Below, in pieces: positions 55,354 to 64,000 of a stretch of DNA of 64,000 nt. The translations under genes were made by a program, and so were the position numbers. The notes under the pieces were generated by a model, which ran no database searches, was not told the DNA's origin, and worked only from the letters and a program-made list of their open reading frames with translations. Origin of the DNA: Mesobacillus jeotgali (GTDB taxonomy: Bacteria; Bacillota; Bacilli; Bacillales; Cytobacillaceae); NCBI RefSeq assembly GCF_900166585.1, contig NZ_FVZC01000009.1, positions 1,995,444 through 2,059,443 on the forward strand, read 5' to 3'. Within the stretch, counting starts at the first letter, position 1, and every line of letters begins with the position of its first letter.

Positions 55354-56307
55354 TTATTTCTTCATGCCATTTAATGCATCCAGAGTCGTTTTAACGTCCT
55401 CATCTGACAGTGGTGCGAATCCAGTTTCTTTCGCCACATCCTGTGCATTGTTCATCGTGTAAATTGCATAATCGAGAACTTGCGGCTTATCTTTAGCGTG
55501 ATTCACATTCAAGTATGTGAATACAGGACGAGTGAAAGGAGCGTATTCACCATCTTCTTTGATTGTATCCAGTGAGGGTTCAACAGGGCCGTTGCCAAAG
55601 TCTACTTTAACAGCAGATAGCTTGTCTTTGTTGCTCTCATAGTAACCATAACCAAAAAATCCGATTGCGTTTTTATCTTTTGAAACAAGGTCTACCAGAG
55701 TCGAGTAGTCTTGCTGCAAATTAATGTCTTCAGGAAGATCTTGTTCTTCTAGGATCGTTTCAAACATGAACTCATAGGTTCCGTGATTTTCATTAGGTCC
55801 GTAAGTCTTAATTTCTTCATCCGGGAAATCTGCGCGTACATCAGACCATTTTTTCTTCCCGGCACTTTCAAGGAAAATATCTTTCACTTCTTGTTCGGTA
55901 AGCTCTTTAGCCCAGTCGTTATCTTTATTAATAACGATTGTAATTCCATCAAGGGCAACCTTCATTTCCTGCACTTCGATGCCAAGCTCCTCTGCTTTGG
56001 CTTTTTCCTCATCCTTGATCTGACGGGATGCATCGTTGTAGTCAGTTCCATCTTTAGCAAGGAATTTCTTGAATCCTGCTGAAGTTCCAGAGCGGCTTAC
56101 TTCTACAGAAACATTCTCTTGTTCACCCATATAGTTTTCAGCCATGCGGGCCATGAATGGATAGACTGTACCAGAACCATCAACTACTACACTGCCTTCC
56201 ATTTCTTCACCGTTTCCGCCTTCGTTATCTCCACCGCCGCAAGCTGCAGTGAATAACATTACAGCCGCCAGCATTAAAAACAGGTTCATTTTTTTAAAAC
56301 TCTTCAT
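55354..56307 (-). CDS. pstS: Phosphate-binding lipoprotein PstS
   Basis: 317 aa. Lipoprotein signal peptide (1-22) with lipobox FTAAC. Conserved VVDGSGTVYPFMARMAENY near 40-60 and SRSGTSAGFKKFLAKDGTDYNDASR near 68-92 form the phosphate site. Outer-surface receptor of the Pst importer. First gene of the pst operon, directly behind a Pho box. Confidence 0.97.
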   Translation of the reverse strand: MKSFKKMNLFLMLAAVMLFTAACGGGDNEGGNGEEMEGSVVVDGSGTVYPFMARMAENYMGEQENVSVEVSRSGTSAGFKKFLAKDGTDYNDASRQIKDEEKAKAEELGIEVQEMKVALDGITIVINKDNDWAKELTEQEVKDIFLESAGKKKWSDVRADFPDEEIKTYGPNENHGTYEFMFETILEEQDLPEDINLQQDYSTLVDLVSKDKNAIGFFGYGYYESNKDKLSAVKVDFGNGPVEPSLDTIKEDGEYAPFTRPVFTYLNVNHAKDKPQVLDYAIYTMNNAQDVAKETGFAPLSDEDVKTTLDALNGMKK

Positions 56308-56368
56308 TCTTAATTCCCCCTACGACATGTGGTTGTTATGTCCTACAAGACCCAGAATACTGTTTTTC

Positions 56369-56407
56369 TTTTAAGGTTGTTTTAATTCAATGTAAAGGTT
56401 TTGTAAA
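56369..56407 (-). promoter_or_regulatory. PhoP binding region (four hexamers, 11-bp period)
   Basis: Minus strand: TTTACA (56402-56407), TTTACA (56391-56396), TTAAAA (56380-56385), TTAAAA (56369-56374), each 5 bases apart. The first two are exact Pho-box units (TTHACA). Expected to bind PhoP dimers and activate pstS under phosphate limitation. Confidence 0.75.
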
Positions 56408-56482
56408 TTTGCGACTCATGTATGCTTTTGTCGAAAAACAAAAATTTTTGGGTTTGCCGGTTATGCATAGTATTCCCAAATA

Positions 56483-56513
56483 ATAAAAAAAACTGCCTCT
56501 TAAGAGACAGTTC
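56483..56513 (-). terminator. Terminator after pbpA
   Basis: AACTGTCTCTT/AAGAGGCAGTT stem followed by T8 on the minus strand. Confidence 0.88.
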
Positions 56514-56520
56514 TGATGAT

Positions 56521-58701
56521 TTATTGCTCAATATCTTCCGCGATTTCTTCTAAAAGTTCAGTTCCTTCTTTTTTCTCTTCAACTTCCTGAACCGGCTGTT
56601 CCGGATTCATATTTCCTTCAAGGCGTTTCTTTTTCAATTCAAAATACGTATCGAAGACCCTCCGGCCGATATCATTATTGGCATGGTGTCCCTGATTTCC
56701 TTCATACGCCCACGGTACCATGACGGCCATGGCGATTTCAGGATTTTCGTGAGGTGCATAGGCAATCAGGCTCAAGTTCATGACTTCAGGGGGTTTATCA
56801 TAATTCTTTCTTTTTGGCCCATCATAGAATGCCTGTGCTGTACCGGTCTTTCCTGCAGGTTTGTAATCAGCAGTATAAAATGCTCCATATGCTGTTCCCC
56901 CGCGTTCCTGCATAACTCTTCTGAATCCTTCCTGGACCCTGTCAAACCATTCTGGCTTTGCATCAACCTTATTAAGGATGACAGGCTCGAATTCATTTAC
57001 AACAGGACCAACCTCATCATTTTTCATTACTGGTTCCCTGATTTCCTTTACAATCCTTGGCTGCAGCCGGTTTCCGCCATTCGCGATTGTGGAAGCATAT
57101 TGTGCTAATTGCAATGTTGTATACGTATCATATTGGCCAATTGCAAAGTCAAGCAATAGACCCGGCCTTTTTTCTGTACCCTTGAAACCCACCATCTCAT
57201 TAGGCAGGTCGATTCCTGTTCTTGCACCCAGGCCAAACTGGCTGAAATGATTCCTCATCGTATCAAATGCCTGTGGCTCCAGATACAGAGGCTGATCATA
57301 CTTATAATTTCCCTTACCAATATTTATGGCTGTCCGGAACATGTAAACATTGGACGATACCTTCAAGGCATTGCGGTCGTCCAGTGTCCCTAGTCCTGCC
57401 TTCCATGATTTCTTAGGGTTAGTGCCCTTGATTTTAATCGGTGTGTCATAAAATTGTGTACCTGGACTTATTGCGCCAGTACTAAATCCAGTTAAAATCG
57501 TAGCTCCCTTTACAGCGGATCCAACATTATAAGATGTTGTAAAGTTACCGCTGGCAAAATCCTGCATGACGGTCTTACCTGTCTCTTCATCTCTGACTAT
57601 CTGCTTTCCAGCGAGGGTCAAAATTTCTCCTGTATTAGGATCCATCAATACAACGAAAGCCCTGTCCAGGAGTCCTGTTCTTGGCGTCTGCTTTGCTTTT
57701 GACAATTCTTCTTCTATGATTTTTTCGACAGCGAGCTGCAGGTCCATATCAATCGTAAGCACAAGGTCCTTTCCTCGCTGACCATCAGAAATTACCTGAG
57801 TATCAAGAACATTGCCGCCTTTATCAGTAATGTTCTTTACCTTAGCTTTTTGTCCTTGCAAAATATCTTCATATTGCTGCTCGATATAACTCAAGCCCAC
57901 ACGGTCGTTCCTGCTGTACCCTCTGGCAAGATAATACTCAAGCTTCTCTTTAGGCAGGCCCTTTTCCGAGTCACTCACCTTGCCTAAAATGGACTTCAGA
58001 GTCTTATCATAGCTATATTTGCGCTCCCAATCTGTTGTTGTATCCACTCCAGGCAGCATTTCGAGGTTCTCGCTGACAATGGCGAACTCTTCAGGAGTTA
58101 CGTCTTTCTTAACAATTTGAGGTGACAGCGCATATCCGCTCATCATTTCACGTAAAATAGCAAGTATCTCAAGGTCATCCTTGGTTAATTCATTCAATTC
58201 ATTCTCAGTAATACGCTCAAGCTGAAGATTGTAAATCGCTTTATCATCAAGCTTTTTCTCATCATACTGCGCCCATTCTTCTTCTTTGATTTTATCCTTT
58301 GCACGTTCTTCATTTGTTAAAATCCAGTAATCCTTTTTGTCCCTTTCCCGGACCTTCTTCAGGTCTTCCTCTGAATCCTTAGCGATTAATTTCGCGAGTC
58401 GTTCCGCGACCATAAGCATTTCTTTCGTCTCAGTGCTCTGGCTCTTAGTATAAGTAATCGCCTTGCTAGGCGTATTGTCAACGATTGTCTTCATATTCCG
58501 GTCATACATTTTCCCTCTAGGAACAGGATTATTCACGGTCACATCTTCAGTCCGTTCGATTTCTCTTTTGAAGTCCTCACCGTAAACGATTTGAACAATC
58601 CCAAGCCTTAAAATCAGCATCGAAAATAAGACAAACACCGCAAAAAATAACATATTCAGCCTGAATGGAACATGCGTCTTCTTCTTTTTCTTCTTGTTCA
58701 A
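56521..58701 (-). CDS. pbpA: Class B penicillin-binding protein 2A
   Basis: 726 aa from TTG (GGGAGAGG upstream). Basic cytoplasmic start, one membrane anchor (about 14-34), a long dimerisation domain, and a transpeptidase domain with SxxK = SAVK in YNVGSAVKGATIL, SxN = SSN in LKVSSNVYM and KTG in PAGKTGTAQAF. Glu/Lys-rich C-terminal tail. Elongation-type peptidoglycan transpeptidase (rod shape). Position before yqgE and sodA as in B. subtilis. Confidence 0.96.
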   Translation of the reverse strand: MNKKKKKKTHVPFRLNMLFFAVFVLFSMLILRLGIVQIVYGEDFKREIERTEDVTVNNPVPRGKMYDRNMKTIVDNTPSKAITYTKSQSTETKEMLMVAERLAKLIAKDSEEDLKKVRERDKKDYWILTNEERAKDKIKEEEWAQYDEKKLDDKAIYNLQLERITENELNELTKDDLEILAILREMMSGYALSPQIVKKDVTPEEFAIVSENLEMLPGVDTTTDWERKYSYDKTLKSILGKVSDSEKGLPKEKLEYYLARGYSRNDRVGLSYIEQQYEDILQGQKAKVKNITDKGGNVLDTQVISDGQRGKDLVLTIDMDLQLAVEKIIEEELSKAKQTPRTGLLDRAFVVLMDPNTGEILTLAGKQIVRDEETGKTVMQDFASGNFTTSYNVGSAVKGATILTGFSTGAISPGTQFYDTPIKIKGTNPKKSWKAGLGTLDDRNALKVSSNVYMFRTAINIGKGNYKYDQPLYLEPQAFDTMRNHFSQFGLGARTGIDLPNEMVGFKGTEKRPGLLLDFAIGQYDTYTTLQLAQYASTIANGGNRLQPRIVKEIREPVMKNDEVGPVVNEFEPVILNKVDAKPEWFDRVQEGFRRVMQERGGTAYGAFYTADYKPAGKTGTAQAFYDGPKRKNYDKPPEVMNLSLIAYAPHENPEIAMAVMVPWAYEGNQGHHANNDIGRRVFDTYFELKKKRLEGNMNPEQPVQEVEEKKEGTELLEEIAEDIEQ

Positions 58702-58808
58702 GCCTCTCCCACCTCTTCAGTCTGTATGTCCTGATTTTACACTATCCTTTATTTTAACGAATTACGCCGCCTTTTTCTATTAAAAAACTCATAAGAATAT
58801 TTTTCCAT

Positions 58809-58845
58809 AAAAAGTCGGCCAGGCTATACGCCTGGCCGACTTTTT
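58809..58845 (-). terminator. Terminator after yqgE
   Basis: AAAAAGTCGGCCAGGC/GCCTGGCCGACTTTTT, very stable stem. Confidence 0.9.
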
Positions 58846-58866
58846 ATGAACAAGGCTTGCTACCTG

Positions 58867-60087
58867 TTATGCTGGAGCTTTTAACTGGATCTTTCTAATA
58901 AAGAAATAAATCAAGGTATGCCCGCTTCCCAGTAAGACAAGCAGGACAGGGATGGCCTGTCTTTCACTGAAAAGATGGATTGAGAGCAGGAAAAGCACAA
59001 TTGAAGTAATCCGGCCAAGATTTAAAAATAGTTCGCGGACCACGATATACTCTATCCTCATTTCCGCTGCTCTCCAGCCAAGGCCAATGACATCATATGT
59101 CATAGAAGAGTAAGGAACCAGAAGTAATGGATAAGCAACCGCAATCAGGGCTGCATATAAAAGAAGCCGCAGGTAGCTGAGATTGAAAACAAGCAGGAAA
59201 ATGGCAAGAAAAAGAATCAGTCCGCCAACAAGGATTGCCTTTTTCCTGTGTTCCTTTTTCAACGTACGGGATACAAAAAAATAAGCAAGAAAAGAAATCC
59301 CTGAATTAATCAATCCATATGTACCTAAGGCCATTTCGCTATCTGTGGCAATGAATACAAAGACGGAAACGATGAAGACAAATACACCTTCCCTAAGCCC
59401 CTGACAGAAGTGGGCATTCGTAACCATCCGCCAATTTTTATCGTTCCTTCTTTCTGTTATAATTCGCATAAACCAGTACTTTCCGTGGGCGGGTCTGCGT
59501 TTAAGGAAAAAACTAAGTAACACCGCGATTGAAAATAACCCCAGCGAAAGTCCAAACACCACTGTATAACCTGTCAGTTTTTCAAGCCTGGAAATAATGA
59601 ATCCAGCAGCCACCGGACCGATCATACCTCCAACAGATCCAAGGATGCCAAGAAATCCATTAAAGAAATCACGTGTCTCCGGTTCAGTGATCTCAAAAGT
59701 GAGGACATTGAAGGCCAGCCAATAAAAGCCATAGCCTATGCCCAAAAGGACACCCAGTAATAATAGGAATTCCGATGCTCTGGTGCCTACAAACAAAACG
59801 GTTACATAAAACATCGCGAGAAAGATGACACCAATGCGAAGAACAATGACCCTGTCGACTTTCTTTGCCCATCTCCCAGCAAGGATGAAGGTGAGAGGCT
59901 GTGCAATGACAATCGAAAGGTTATACATTGCCAAGTCTGCTAGCTCACCGGATTGTTTCCATAAATAGATATTAACGAAAGTATTGGAAAGGGCAATGCT
60001 TAATGAGTACAGACCCCCAATAATCAATAGGAGCGCCAAGTCCTTTGTCAGTTCAATGTCTCCTAATAATTTGTTTACTTTGCTCAT
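58867..60087 (-). CDS. yqgE: MFS transporter YqgE
   Basis: 406 aa, twelve predicted membrane helices. The MFS loop 2-3 motif is visible as LAGRWAKKVDRVIVLRIG near residue 70. AAAAGGGGAG before the ATG. Substrate unknown; family related to uncharacterised efflux-type carriers. Synteny with pbpA and sodA is conserved. Confidence 0.92.
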   Translation of the reverse strand: MSKVNKLLGDIELTKDLALLLIIGGLYSLSIALSNTFVNIYLWKQSGELADLAMYNLSIVIAQPLTFILAGRWAKKVDRVIVLRIGVIFLAMFYVTVLFVGTRASEFLLLLGVLLGIGYGFYWLAFNVLTFEITEPETRDFFNGFLGILGSVGGMIGPVAAGFIISRLEKLTGYTVVFGLSLGLFSIAVLLSFFLKRRPAHGKYWFMRIITERRNDKNWRMVTNAHFCQGLREGVFVFIVSVFVFIATDSEMALGTYGLINSGISFLAYFFVSRTLKKEHRKKAILVGGLILFLAIFLLVFNLSYLRLLLYAALIAVAYPLLLVPYSSMTYDVIGLGWRAAEMRIEYIVVRELFLNLGRITSIVLFLLSIHLFSERQAIPVLLVLLGSGHTLIYFFIRKIQLKAPA

Positions 60088-60185
60088 GATCGACTCCCCT
60101 TTTCTCTTGGGTAGTTTCTAACAAAGTAAACAGGGTTATTCAGTTTTTGCGCAGGGTCTTACAAAGGAAAACTTGTCAAAAAAAT

Positions 60186-60220
60186 AGAGAGGCTGCATTT
60201 ACTGCAGCCTCTCGTGTTTT
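60186..60220 (-). terminator. Terminator after sodA
   Basis: GAGAGGCTGC/GCAGCCTCTC stem followed by a T-rich end on the minus strand. Confidence 0.85.
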
Positions 60221-60227
60221 CAATCAA

Positions 60228-60836
60228 TTATTTTGCAGAAGTATAACGCTTGCTGACTTCTTCCCAATTAACTACATTCCAGAATGCGCCAATGTATTCT
60301 GGTCTTCTGTTCTGGTAATTCAGGTAGTATGCATGCTCCCAAACATCTAATCCAAGGATCGGAGTCTTGCCTTCCATTAATGGAGAGTCCTGGTTTGGAG
60401 TGCTAGTTACTTCAAGCTCGCCGTTGTTTACTACAAGCCAAGCCCAGCCAGAGCCGAAACGAGTGGTTGCAGCCTTTGAAAACTCTTCCTTGAAACCTTC
60501 AAATCCGCCGAACTTAGAGTTGATTGCATCAGCAAGTTCGCCTGTTGGCTCTCCGCCACCATTTGGAGAAAGGATTTGCCAGAATAAAGAGTGGTTAGCA
60601 TGTCCGCCGCCGTTGTTGCGAACAGCAGTGCGTGCCGCTTCTGGAACAGCATCCAGGTTAGATACGACTTCCTCAACAGATTTAGAAAGAAGTTCTTCGT
60701 TTCCTTCCAAAGCATTATTCAAGTTTGTTACATAAGTGTTATGGTGCTTTGTGTGGTGAATATTCATTGTTTCCTTGTCGATGTGTGGTTCTAGTGCATC
60801 ATATGCATACGGTAATTGTGGTAATTCAAATGCCAT
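60228..60836 (-). CDS. sodA: Superoxide dismutase, Mn type
   Basis: 202 aa from the ATG at 60836 (AGGAGG upstream). [37 protein letters not shown] (first metal His), [12 protein letters not shown] (second His) and [15 protein letters not shown] (Asp and His ligands). Gly-Gly near position 77 suggests manganese. Dismutates superoxide in the cytoplasm. Confidence 0.98.
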   Translation of the reverse strand: MAFELPQLPYAYDALEPHIDKETMNIHHTKHHNTYVTNLNNALEGNEELLSKSVEEVVSNLDAVPEAARTAVRNNGGGHANHSLFWQILSPNGGGEPTGELADAINSKFGGFEGFKEEFSKAATTRFGSGWAWLVVNNGELEVTSTPNQDSPLMEGKTPILGLDVWEHAYYLNYQNRRPEYIGAFWNVVNWEEVSKRYTSAK

Positions 60837-61200
60837 TATTAACATCCTCCTATGTATCGAGTTTCACTTTCCGAACAATCTTTCATACAATTCAGTATTT
60901 AGAATTGTTCTAAAAGTGCTTCATGTTTAGATTACCAAAGAACGGTAATCGTTTCAAATAAAATGCTTTGGCTTAACAAGTTTAAAGTATCCCAACTCCC
61001 TGCAGTTTATTCTGATTATACTCCGAATGCTGCTTTGAAAATTTCAGAAAATCGTCAATATTGCTTGAATGCAGTCCTGTCAACGATATATGTCGCATCC
61101 AGCCAAATCCTCAACCATTTATTACCAAAACACAATTGACACAGTAGAAACAATTCTTTTAAATCAAGGTATAGAGAGGCATAATAAGGAGTCGATCCTG
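60837..61200. other. sodA/fnr-like divergent spacer
   Basis: 364 bases. It holds the sodA ribosome binding site, an inverted repeat GATTACC-N7-GGTAATC at 60930-60950 (possible operator), and in-frame sequence before the Fnr-like gene with no better start. No gene is apparent. Confidence 0.5.
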
Positions 61201-61893
61201 GTGGACAAAAATATATCATTATACAGTTTGATTTTGCAGAATTTCATTGATAAGGAAACAATCCAAAAAATCAAGGCAGACACTATCCTTTTCCAGGAAG
61301 ACGAAAACGTCCAGAACGTTTATATCTTGCTGAGCGGAAGTGCGTCAGTGGGCCGTGTTCATATGAAGGGAAAGGAATTTATCCTGAAAATACTGAACGG
61401 CGAAGAGATGATCATAGAATATGAATTATTCAAGCATACGCCGCGATATCATTTTTCAGCCAAAACTCTCACTGATTGTGAAGTCCTGATGATCAGAAGA
61501 GAACATTTCGAAGAATTCATCCTCAATGATAAAACCGCTATGAATGCACTTGTTAATTGGTTAAGTACTAGATACCTCAAGGCACAAATGAAGTGTCAGG
61601 ACTTGATCATGAACGGAAAAAAAGGAGGGTTATACTCCATTCTGATCAGGCTGTGCAACAGCTATGGTGTAATGACAGATGAAGGCATCCTGATTGATTT
61701 GCCTCTCACACATCAGGAACTTGCCAATTTAACCTATGGAACCAGGGAAGTGATCCAAAGGATGCTGAAGGAATTGCGCGAAAAAGACATCATTTCCTAT
61801 GACCAGCTAAAATTCACTATCAAAAACCTTGCCTATCTAAAGCGGGAAGTTGATTGCCAGAATTGTTCTTTTGAAATTTGCGGGCTGAATTAA
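61201..61893 (+). CDS. CRP/FNR-family regulator, Fnr-like with C-terminal Cys cluster
   Basis: 230 aa from GTG at 61201, 9 bases after AAGGAG; starts further up to 61069 lack a ribosome binding site. A cyclic-nucleotide-like effector domain (about 25-125: NVYILLSGSASVGRV, RYHFSAKTLTDCEVLMI) and an HTH_Crp domain with TYGTREVIQRMLKELR as recognition helix near 190. The tail DCQNCSFEIC (CX2CX4C) matches the arrangement by which B. subtilis Fnr holds a 4Fe-4S cluster. An oxygen or redox sensor is likely; the exact name is left open. Confidence 0.82.
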   Translation: MDKNISLYSLILQNFIDKETIQKIKADTILFQEDENVQNVYILLSGSASVGRVHMKGKEFILKILNGEEMIIEYELFKHTPRYHFSAKTLTDCEVLMIRREHFEEFILNDKTAMNALVNWLSTRYLKAQMKCQDLIMNGKKGGLYSILIRLCNSYGVMTDEGILIDLPLTHQELANLTYGTREVIQRMLKELREKDIISYDQLKFTIKNLAYLKREVDCQNCSFEICGLN

Positions 61894-61921
61894 TTATCTG
61901 CTCCAACTCCAAAAAAACATA

Positions 61922-61954
61922 TAAAAAATCGTGCTCATTCAGCACGATTTTTTA
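61922..61954. terminator. Bidirectional terminator
   Basis: AAAAAATCGTGCT/AGCACGATTTTTT stem between the Fnr-like gene and yqgC. Confidence 0.88.
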
Positions 61955-62431
61955 TATGATCATAAAGAAAGATATGAGCATGATGACCATGATGATTGCT
62001 TTGGTCACTACACTGCTCACAAAGCCAACAACAGAACCAAAACCGATTTTAATTGCATCATTAAGATTCTTTTTATTGACCAGCAATTCAGCCAGGGCCG
62101 CTCCTATAAACGGACCGATCAGGATACCGACAATCGGAATTATAAATGGGCCGACTATCAGTCCCGCAGTGCTTCCCCATATACCAGCCTTACTTCCTCC
62201 GTACTTTTTGACTCCTATTATGTTTGCTATATAATCAGCGCCGAACAGCAAGGCCACAAACATGCCCTGAATGGACCAAAACAGCCAGTTGAATGGCTCA
62301 AAAGAATAAAAAACCCCATATAGAATGAAACCACCCAGCATCAATAGAACACCTGGAAGGATGGGTATAAATAAGCTGGCAAAGGCGCCAGCGAACAATA
62401 TTCCTATAATAGTCCAATATATCAAATCCAT
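61952..62431 (-). CDS. yqgC: DUF456 membrane protein YqgC
   Basis: 159 aa from the ATG at 62431 (AAAGGGTGG upstream). Glycine-rich membrane helices: LFIPILPGVLLMLGGFILYG, GSTAGLIVGPFIIPIVGILIGPFIGA (approximate borders) and the last helix at the C-terminus. Matches DUF456 (YqgC), function unknown. Position beside sodA as in B. subtilis. Confidence 0.9.
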   Translation of the reverse strand: MDLIYWTIIGILFAGAFASLFIPILPGVLLMLGGFILYGVFYSFEPFNWLFWSIQGMFVALLFGADYIANIIGVKKYGGSKAGIWGSTAGLIVGPFIIPIVGILIGPFIGAALAELLVNKKNLNDAIKIGFGSVVGFVSSVVTKAIIMVIMLISFFMII

Positions 62432-62471
62432 AAAATCCACCCTTTCCCTGCTTTTTGAGTTCATTTAGATA

Positions 62472-62505
62472 TAAAAATAAGCAAAGGTTTCCCCTTGCTT
62501 ATTTT
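62472..62505 (-). terminator. Terminator after the Na/Pi cotransporter gene
   Basis: AATAAGCAAGG/CCTTTGCTTATT stem followed by T-rich sequence. Confidence 0.8.
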
Positions 62506-62509
62506 ACCA

Positions 62510-64000
62510 CTATTTATGTTCTCCCAAAACGTACTCTGCGATATTTACTGCATGGTCGCCGATGCGCTCCAGGTTGCTGATGATATCGACAAACACGATG
62601 CCAGCCTGTCCAGAACACTGACCTTCATTCATTCGAAGAATATGCTGCTTTCTAAGTTTGCGTTCCATGCTGTCAATTTCGTCTTCTTTTGTTACAACTG
62701 CTCTGGCTGTTTCTAAGTTTTTCTGATCTAACGCCTGAAGTGCTTCATCAACTGTGCTCACTGTCAGGTTAAACATTATTTCAAGGTCATCCATTGCAGT
62801 ATCCGTCATTCTCACTTTATTAGATTGCTGGTACTCAATCAGTTCAATAATATTTTCAAAATGGTCCCCGATTCTCTCAATATCGCGAACAGTGTCCATC
62901 AGCATGGTGTGTTCTTCTGAATCATGTTCCGACAAAGAGCTGGTTGCCAGGTTTATTAGATAATCTGTAATTTTACGATCGAGATTATTAATTGCATCTT
63001 CCAATTGCATAGCATTGGCGGAATGCTTTGTATTTTTTGTTTTCAAAAATTCATTTGTTTCTTCAAGTCCCTTTAATGCAAACTTACCCATGCGAAGAAC
63101 TTCTTCTTTCGCCTGGCCAAGAGCGATTGTCGGTGACTGCTCAATAAAAACTGGATCAAGGTGCTGGGCCTTGTAATCTATTATCGAATCTTCCCCGGGA
63201 ATCAACTTTGTTACAATTAACGCCAATACGGCTACAAATGGCAGCTGTATCAATGTATTGGTTGAGTTGAAAATCCCGTGGGCAAAGGCGATCGTCATCT
63301 CAGGGTTTAACGAAAGATTATCCCTGATGAGTTCTATAAGCATAGTAAAAGGCTCTAAAACTATTAAAAACAGGATTGTACCAATCAAGTTGAATAATAC
63401 ATGTGTGGCCGCCGCTCTTTTAGCTGCAACAGAAGTACCGATGGCAGCCAGGACAGCTGTAATGGTTGTCCCTATATTATCTCCAAATAATACCGGAAGG
63501 GCTCCATTTAGGTTGATCAGGCTCTCAGCGTGCAGGCCTTGCAGAATTCCAATGGTCGCACTTGAACTCTGGACAATTACGGTGAAAACAGCACCAATGA
63601 CTACACCAAGAAATGGATTTGAACTGAGCTCAACCGTCAATTCATGAAACGATTCAAGAGTACTTAGCGGCTTCATTCCTCCACTCATCAACTCCAGCCC
63701 ATAGAATAAGCCACCGAAACCGAAAACAATTTGTCCTGCATTATGGATCTTTTTATTCTTAAAGAAAAATAAAAGGATAGAACCAACTGCAATAATTGGC
63801 AAGGAATTTCACCAACATTGATACCGATGATAAAGGCAGTAATCGTAGTTCCTATGTTGGCACCCATGATGACCCCAATTGCCTGGCGCAGAGTCATGAA
63901 GCCAGCACTTACCAGTCCGACTGTGATAACAGTCGTTGCTGAACTGCTCTGGATCAAAACTGTTACAATAAGGCCAGCGAGAACACCTATTACCGGGTTT
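62510..64000 (-). pseudogene. Na/Pi cotransporter family protein, frameshifted and cut by the window end
   Basis: Two reading frames encode one NptA-type protein. Upstream frame: window end to about 63808, with IQSSSATTVITVGLVSAGFM and VIMGANIGTTITAFIIGINVGEI. Downstream frame: LPIIAVGSILLFFFKNKK and onward, with the second VQSSSATIGIL repeat, GDNIGTTITAV, and a C-terminal PhoU-like domain with IERIGDH motifs (about 300 residues). Around 63803-63811 one base is missing (GAAATTCC where GAAATTTCC would keep the frame). Either a genuine inactivating frameshift or a sequencing error. Fits the phosphate theme of the pst operon. Confidence 0.88.

Overview
The window is a chromosomal segment of a low-GC, endospore-forming Bacillaceae bacterium. 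Gene content and order follow the Bacillus subtilis spoIIIA - efp - gcv - comG - yqg - pst - sodA stretch closely. The B12-dependent ribonucleotide reductase, the stand-alone spoVAF and the missing yqhQ and yqhV point to a relative outside B. subtilis itself, such as Mesobacillus, Neobacillus or Cytobacillus; that placement is inference.

Layout. 1-3.7 kb: spoIIIA operon (minus; AF is cut by the window edge) behind a sigma-E-like promoter. 3.8-5.4 kb: a small hydrophilic ORF, a SIMPL-domain protein and a lipoprotein rhodanese (plus). 5.4-9.8 kb: efp, papA, aroQ, figP (yqhR), yqhP, yqhO. 9.9-16.2 kb: a block inserted relative to B. subtilis, holding splB, a DUF1646-like permease and nrdJ. nrdJ is split by a group I intron that carries an HNH homing endonuclease broken by a nonsense codon. 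16.2-25 kb: lipM, yqhL, gcvPB-gcvPA-gcvT under a tandem glycine riboswitch, then yqhH-yqhG. 25.2-30.2 kb: yqzE, aroK, comGG to comGA, tRNA-Gln. 30.3-40 kb: mgsR, a SufR-like regulator, yqgY, a MidA-family methyltransferase, yqgX, a hypothetical gene, yqgW, yqgV, yqgU, an LtaS-type synthase, glcK, yqgQ. 40.1-43.4 kb: IS200 element, spoVAF and an unknown gene. 43.4-51.7 kb: gluP, yqgO-like, ldh, a DUF92 protein, fthC, rpmG, a DUF4912/GT4/unknown operon and two small genes. 51.8-64 kb: phoU, pstB-A-C-S with a four-hexamer Pho box, pbpA, yqgE, sodA, an Fnr-like regulator, yqgC, and a frameshifted Na/Pi cotransporter running off the end.

How the genes work together. Sporulation and germination: SpoIIIA channel, LtaS-type synthase, SplB, and FigP with its partner SpoVAF. 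Competence: comG pseudopilus. One-carbon and lipoate metabolism: Gcv system with LipM, which octanoylates GcvH, plus FthC. Phosphate: Pst/PhoU and a Na/Pi cotransporter. Redox: SodA, the Fnr-like and SufR-like regulators, MgsR and two rhodanese proteins.

The least ordinary features are the nrdJ group I intron with its broken homing ORF, three genes whose best starts are AUU or AUA (spoIIIAD, comGA, comGG), a degenerate 52-bp tandem repeat, and a palindromic dispersed repeat found three times, always between transcription units. I see no prophage, CRISPR array or defence island. Most of the window is conserved core chromosome.
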